Shown piece after piece: positions 13,817-16,342 of a stretch of DNA of 16,342 nucleotides. Location: contig JBDTYT010000034.1 of the NCBI GenBank assembly GCA_040005555.1, positions 1-16,342 on the forward strand, written 5' to 3'. The position numbers and the translations under genes are program-made. This DNA is from JBDTYT01 sp040005555. Lineage in GTDB: Bacteria; Actinomycetota; UBA4738; HRBIN12. Numbering within the stretch: position 1 is the first letter of the stretch; the number at the start of each line of letters is the position of its first letter. Under the pieces are notes generated by a model. The model ran no database searches and was not told the origin of the DNA. It worked only from the letters and a program-made list of their open reading frames with translations.

Positions 13817-14818
13817 ATGCGGGAGATGGGGCGGCCCGACGAGCCGGCCTACGCGGGGGGGGCCACGTTCTCGAAGGCCCCGCTCGTTCTGGAGCCGGGC
13901 GAGCTCGTTGGTCACGATGTCGCGATCGTCGGCGCGCCGATCGACGAGACCGTGTCGTACCGGCCGGGCGCTCGCTTCGGCCCACGCGCGATCCGGCTCG
14001 CCGATGTGAACGGGACGATCCCGATGAGCTCGCCGAACATGGACGCCGGCATCGACCCCTTCGAGGTCCTTTCGATCGTCGATTACGGCGACGCTCCGAT
14101 CGTGCCGGCCGACCCGGCCCGAAGCCATGAGGCCATCCGCCGGACGGTCGGAGAGGTGGTGTCGGCAGGGCTCGTGCCGATCGTGCTCGGCGGCGATCAC
14201 TCGATCGCCCATCCCGACGTCGGGGCGGTCGCCCAGGCCATACGGCCAGAGCCCCTCGGTCTCATCCATTTCGACGCGCACGCGGACGACGCCGCCGAGC
14301 TCTGGGGGGTCACGCGGTCCCACGGCACGCCGATGCGTCTGTTGGTGGAGGAGGGCTCGGTGCGTGGGAGCGACGTCGTCCAGGTGGGCCTTCGCGGCTA
14401 CTGGCCGGGCCCTGAGGAGTTCGCGTGGGCGCGCGGGCAGGGGTTCCGTTGGTACCTCATGCAGGACGTCTACGACCGCGGGATCGAGCAGGTGATCGAC
14501 GACGTGATCGGCGATCTGGCAGAGCTGCGGCAGGTCTTCCTCTCGGTGGACATCGACGTCTGCGATCCTGCGTACGCGCCTGGCACCGGCACCCCTGAGC
14601 CCGGGGGACTCCAAGCGCGGGAGCTTCTCAAGGCCATCCGTCGCATCGCGACCGAGGTGCCGATCGTCGGGATGGAGATCGTCGAGGTCTCGCCTCCGTA
14701 CGACCACGCGGAGATCACCGCGATGCTGGCACACCGGGTGGTGCTCGAGGCCCTCACCGGGATCGCGCTCCGGCGTCTCGGGCGCGGTCCCGAGCGCGAG
14801 CGACACGCGCCCCGATAG
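13817..14818 (+). CDS. speB: Agmatinase-family ureohydrolase
   Basis: A 333-residue dimanganese hydrolase of the arginase/agmatinase family, which splits a guanidino compound to urea and an amine. The metal ligands are present: H128 in GGDHS, D153/H155/D157 in FDAHADD, and D245/D247 with D250 in SVDIDVCDPAYAPGTGTPEPGG. PGARFGPRAIR (50-60) and RSHGTPMR (167-174) favour the agmatinase/guanidino-acid branch over arginase. Agmatine, giving putrescine, is the likeliest substrate because a polyamine transporter follows, but guanidinobutyrate or guanidinopropionate cannot be excluded. The ATG at 13817 follows the wecA stop with no gap and no strong ribosome site, which suggests coupling to wecA; a second Met at codon 4 is an alternative start. 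Confidence 0.85.
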   Translation: MREMGRPDEPAYAGGATFSKAPLVLEPGELVGHDVAIVGAPIDETVSYRPGARFGPRAIRLADVNGTIPMSSPNMDAGIDPFEVLSIVDYGDAPIVPADPARSHEAIRRTVGEVVSAGLVPIVLGGDHSIAHPDVGAVAQAIRPEPLGLIHFDAHADDAAELWGVTRSHGTPMRLLVEEGSVRGSDVVQVGLRGYWPGPEEFAWARGQGFRWYLMQDVYDRGIEQVIDDVIGDLAELRQVFLSVDIDVCDPAYAPGTGTPEPGGLQARELLKAIRRIATEVPIVGMEIVEVSPPYDHAEITAMLAHRVVLEALTGIALRRLGRGPERERHAPR

Positions 14819-14996
14819 GGACCAAGGGCGCCCTTTCCGCGTGACGCCGCATCCCGTAGGGTTGTCGTCCCCGTACAAGTCGAGGGGCGGAGTGGTGGAG
14901 AGCGTCCCGTGCCGCGCGGGCAGCCGAGGTGATAATCCTGGACGTCCTAGGGCATAATCGCCCTGAACGTCGTTCAAACCACACGGAGGGGGCGGA
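14819..14996 (+). other. 178-nt gap between speB and potA
   Basis: The longest gene-free stretch in the window. It holds a 12-bp perfect palindrome (AAGGGCGCCCTT, 14824-14835) just after the speB stop, and a cluster of repeats at 14931-14975 close to potA. No open reading frame of interest, tRNA or T-tract terminator was seen. It probably carries the potA promoter and operator. Confidence 0.6.
14931..14975 (+). promoter_or_regulatory. Repeat/dyad cluster and -10-like boxes before potA
   Basis: ATAATC occurs at 14932-14937 and 14954-14959, 22 nt apart, about two helical turns. Each copy is followed by a near-identical CTGGACGTC (14938-14946) or CTGAACGTC (14963-14971). AGGGC (14949-14953) and GCCCT (14960-14964) flank the second ATAATC as an inverted repeat. 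GAACG and CGTTC (14965-14975) form a second dyad with a 1-nt centre. CATAAT (14953-14958) could be the -10 box, with the dyad over the transcription start. This looks like a regulator-binding region, but no regulator can be named. Confidence 0.4.
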
Positions 14997-16124
14997 GTGC
15001 CGGAAGTCGATGTTCGGCTCGAACGGGTGACGAAGGACTTCGGAGAGGCGGTGGCCGTCGACGACCTGTCGTTGGACATCCCCTCCGGCGAGTTCTTCAG
15101 CTTGCTCGGCCCCTCGGGCTGCGGGAAGACCACCACCCTTCGGATGATCGGCGGCTTCGAGGAACCCACCCGCGGCATCATCTACCTCGGCGGCCGAGAC
15201 GTGACCGATCAGCCGCCGTACAAGCGCGACGTGAACACCGTGTTCCAGTCCTACGCGCTGTTCCCCCACCTGGATGTCCAAGAGAACGTCGCGTTCGGAC
15301 TTCGCCGTCGCAAGGTCGCCAAGCCGGACATCAAGACCCGCGTCGAGGACACACTTCGCCTCGTGGACCTCGTGGGATTCGAGAGCCGCAAACCGTCGCA
15401 GATGTCCGGGGGTCAGCAACAGCGGGTGGCACTGGCTCGTGCGCTGGTGAATCAGCCCAAGGTGCTCCTCCTTGACGAGCCGCTCGGAGCGCTCGACCTG
15501 AAGCTGCGCAAGCAGATGCAGCTCGAGCTGAAGCGCATCCAGTCCGAGGTGGGCATCACGTTCGTCTATGTCACCCACGACCAGGAAGAGGCGATGACGA
15601 TGTCCGATCGCCTCGCCGTCATGCGTCAGGGCAAGATCGAGCAGATCGGGGATCCGGAGGACGTCTACGAGAACCCGCAGACGGAGTACGTGGCGAGCTT
15701 CCTCGGCGCATCCAACCTGCTCGACGGCGACCTGAAGGAGCAGGACAAGGGCCTCTCGACGGTGCTGCTCGCGGGCGGCGACGTCGTGCACCTGCCGACG
15801 GATCGCGCGCCCTTCCCCACGGGCACCACGATCAAGGTCGGCGTGCGGCCCGAGAAGATCACGATCGCGGCCGACAGCGACGACGAGGTCGCGTCCGGGT
15901 GGAACAGCGTGCGAGGCCTCTTGCGCATGTCCACGTACATCGGTGTCAGTCATCAGTTCAAGGTCGAGGGACCGCTCGGTCACACGTTGACCGTGTGGGT
16001 GCAGAACCTCGGAACGAACACGTCGCCGCATCCCGGCGAGCGGGTCCGTCTCTCCTGGCCATGGGAGCACACGTTCGCCGTGCTGCCGCAGGAGGGACTC
16101 AGGTTGGAGGAGGACGAAGAATGA
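14997..16124 (+). CDS. potA: Spermidine/putrescine ABC transporter ATP-binding protein
   Basis: A 375-residue ATPase of the PotA subfamily that powers import of polyamines or similar solutes. The nucleotide-binding domain shows Walker A GPSGCGKT (38-45), the Q-loop VFQSYALFPH (82-91), signature MSGGQQQR (136-143), Walker B LLLDEP (157-162), the D-loop GALD (164-167) and H194 of the switch. VFQSYALFPHLDVQENVAFGL and QIGDPEDVYENP are typical PotA stretches. A C-terminal TOBE-type domain (about 235-365, with VGVRPEKI at 281-288) follows. The GTG at 14997 is preceded by GGAGGGGG-like bases (14985-14992). The stop overlaps the next start (ATGA). Permease genes PotB and PotC are expected beyond the window. 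Related MalK- or FbpC-type ATPases are alternatives; the substrate rests mainly on the neighbouring genes. Confidence 0.9.
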   Translation: MPEVDVRLERVTKDFGEAVAVDDLSLDIPSGEFFSLLGPSGCGKTTTLRMIGGFEEPTRGIIYLGGRDVTDQPPYKRDVNTVFQSYALFPHLDVQENVAFGLRRRKVAKPDIKTRVEDTLRLVDLVGFESRKPSQMSGGQQQRVALARALVNQPKVLLLDEPLGALDLKLRKQMQLELKRIQSEVGITFVYVTHDQEEAMTMSDRLAVMRQGKIEQIGDPEDVYENPQTEYVASFLGASNLLDGDLKEQDKGLSTVLLAGGDVVHLPTDRAPFPTGTTIKVGVRPEKITIAADSDDEVASGWNSVRGLLRMSTYIGVSHQFKVEGPLGHTLTVWVQNLGTNTSPHPGERVRLSWPWEHTFAVLPQEGLRLEEDEE

Positions 16125-16342
16125 GCGACGACCGTCTCATCGCGCCCGGCGCGATGCAGGAGATCCTTCGCAAGCGGCTCACGCGCCGAGGCCTCTTGAA
16201 GGGCGCCGGGGCCGGCGTGGCAGGGTTCAGCCTCGCGGCGTTCCTCGCGGCATGCGGGAGCGACACCGGTGGGGGCAACGTGAACCCGAAGGACGTCTTC
16301 TCGGGGGAAGCTGGTGACACCGTCCAGTTCGCCAACTGGCCG
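16121..16342 (+). CDS. potD: Substrate-binding lipoprotein of the polyamine transporter (5' part)
   Basis: Only the first 74 residues are in the window; the frame runs open to the last base. It starts with a twin-arginine signal, RRGLLKGAG (22-30), followed by a hydrophobic stretch and a lipobox LAAC with C45 as the lipidated residue. The mature protein would be a lipid-anchored, Tat-exported binding protein. The Gly/Asn-rich linker and the segment TVQFANWP (67-74) are like the start of spermidine/putrescine-binding PotD proteins. The ATG overlaps the potA stop by 4 nt (ATGA), so ATPase and binding protein are coupled. Substrate specificity cannot be judged from this part. Confidence 0.82.
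   Translation, partial: MSDDRLIAPGAMQEILRKRLTRRGLLKGAGAGVAGFSLAAFLAACGSDTGGGNVNPKDVFSGEAGDTVQFANWP

Noticed and set aside
14824..14835. AAGGGCGCCCTT palindrome after speB as a rho-independent terminator
   Set aside because: A perfect palindrome has no loop bases and there is no T-tract beyond two or three T residues. It is kept only as a noted dyad in the gap.
14965..14975. GAAC-GTC-GTTC as a LexA/SOS box before potA
   Set aside because: The actinobacterial SOS box has a 4-nt spacer (GAAC-N4-GTTC) with flanking TC and GA. Here the spacer is 3 nt and the flanks do not fit.
16121..16342. Truncated potD pseudogene
   Set aside because: The frame is open through the final base of the window with intact Tat signal and lipobox, so it is cut by the window edge, not broken.
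2..16342. Mobile elements, CRISPR arrays, toxin-antitoxin or phage-defence genes
   Set aside because: No transposase, integrase, terminal inverted repeats, regularly spaced repeats or defence-type domains were seen; every long + strand frame with good motifs is a metabolic, translation or envelope gene.

Overview
The window is high-G+C bacterial chromosome (by eye about two thirds G+C), and all 16 genes I can support lie on the + strand in tight, partly overlapping runs. The best taxonomic guess is a deep-branching actinobacterium (Actinomycetota). Supporting points are the rho-rpmE-prfA-prmC-sua5-wecA order known from mycobacteria, a Rho with a long Arg/Gly-rich insertion, an RpiB of the mycobacterial GGSGxGEQ type, a DivIVA-domain protein and many GTG starts. 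I cannot fix the class. Two genes resemble a pathway best known from methanogenic archaea.

Region 1 (2-3828), metabolic island: a metallophosphoesterase, then cyclic 2,3-diphosphoglycerate synthetase, 2-phosphoglycerate kinase and a TalC-type transaldolase. The kinase and synthetase together are the complete two-step route from 2-phosphoglycerate to cyclic 2,3-diphosphoglycerate (cDPG), a thermoprotectant and phosphate store in thermophilic methanogens. Their stop/start codons overlap by 4 nt (ATGA, GTGA) and the transaldolase ends 1 nt before rho, so cDPG synthesis and rho probably share a transcript. This is the most interesting part of the window.

Region 2 (3830-12530), conserved information-processing block: rho, rpmE (L31), a DUF1385 membrane protein, a DivIVA-like protein, prfA (RF1), prmC (which methylates RF1), tsaC/sua5, a low-molecular-weight phosphatase, rpiB and glyA. 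The tal-rho-rpmE-prfA-prmC-tsaC-phosphatase-rpiB-glyA order also matches the Bacillus subtilis ywjH-rho-rpmE-prfA-prmC-ywlC-ywlE-ywlF-glyA region, as I remember it, so it looks like an old gene neighbourhood.

Region 3 (12602-16342), envelope and polyamines: a WecA/MraY-family phosphoglycosyltransferase, an agmatinase-family ureohydrolase starting directly after its stop codon, a 178-nt regulatory gap with dyads and repeats, then potA (polyamine ABC ATPase) and the start of a Tat/lipoprotein substrate-binding protein cut by the window edge. Agmatinase would make putrescine from agmatine and the transporter would import polyamines, so this end looks like a polyamine supply module. In mycobacteria thrB/thrC lie upstream of rho and the atp operon downstream of wecA; here other genes stand at both places.

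No rRNA, tRNA, CRISPR array, insertion sequence or integrase was seen. No stretch over 300 bases lacks a gene; the longest gap is 14819-14996. Several genes (prfA, the phosphatase, wecA) have no clear Shine-Dalgarno site but have a TAnnnT/GATAAT-like -10 box 7-11 nt before the start codon, which suggests leaderless transcripts.
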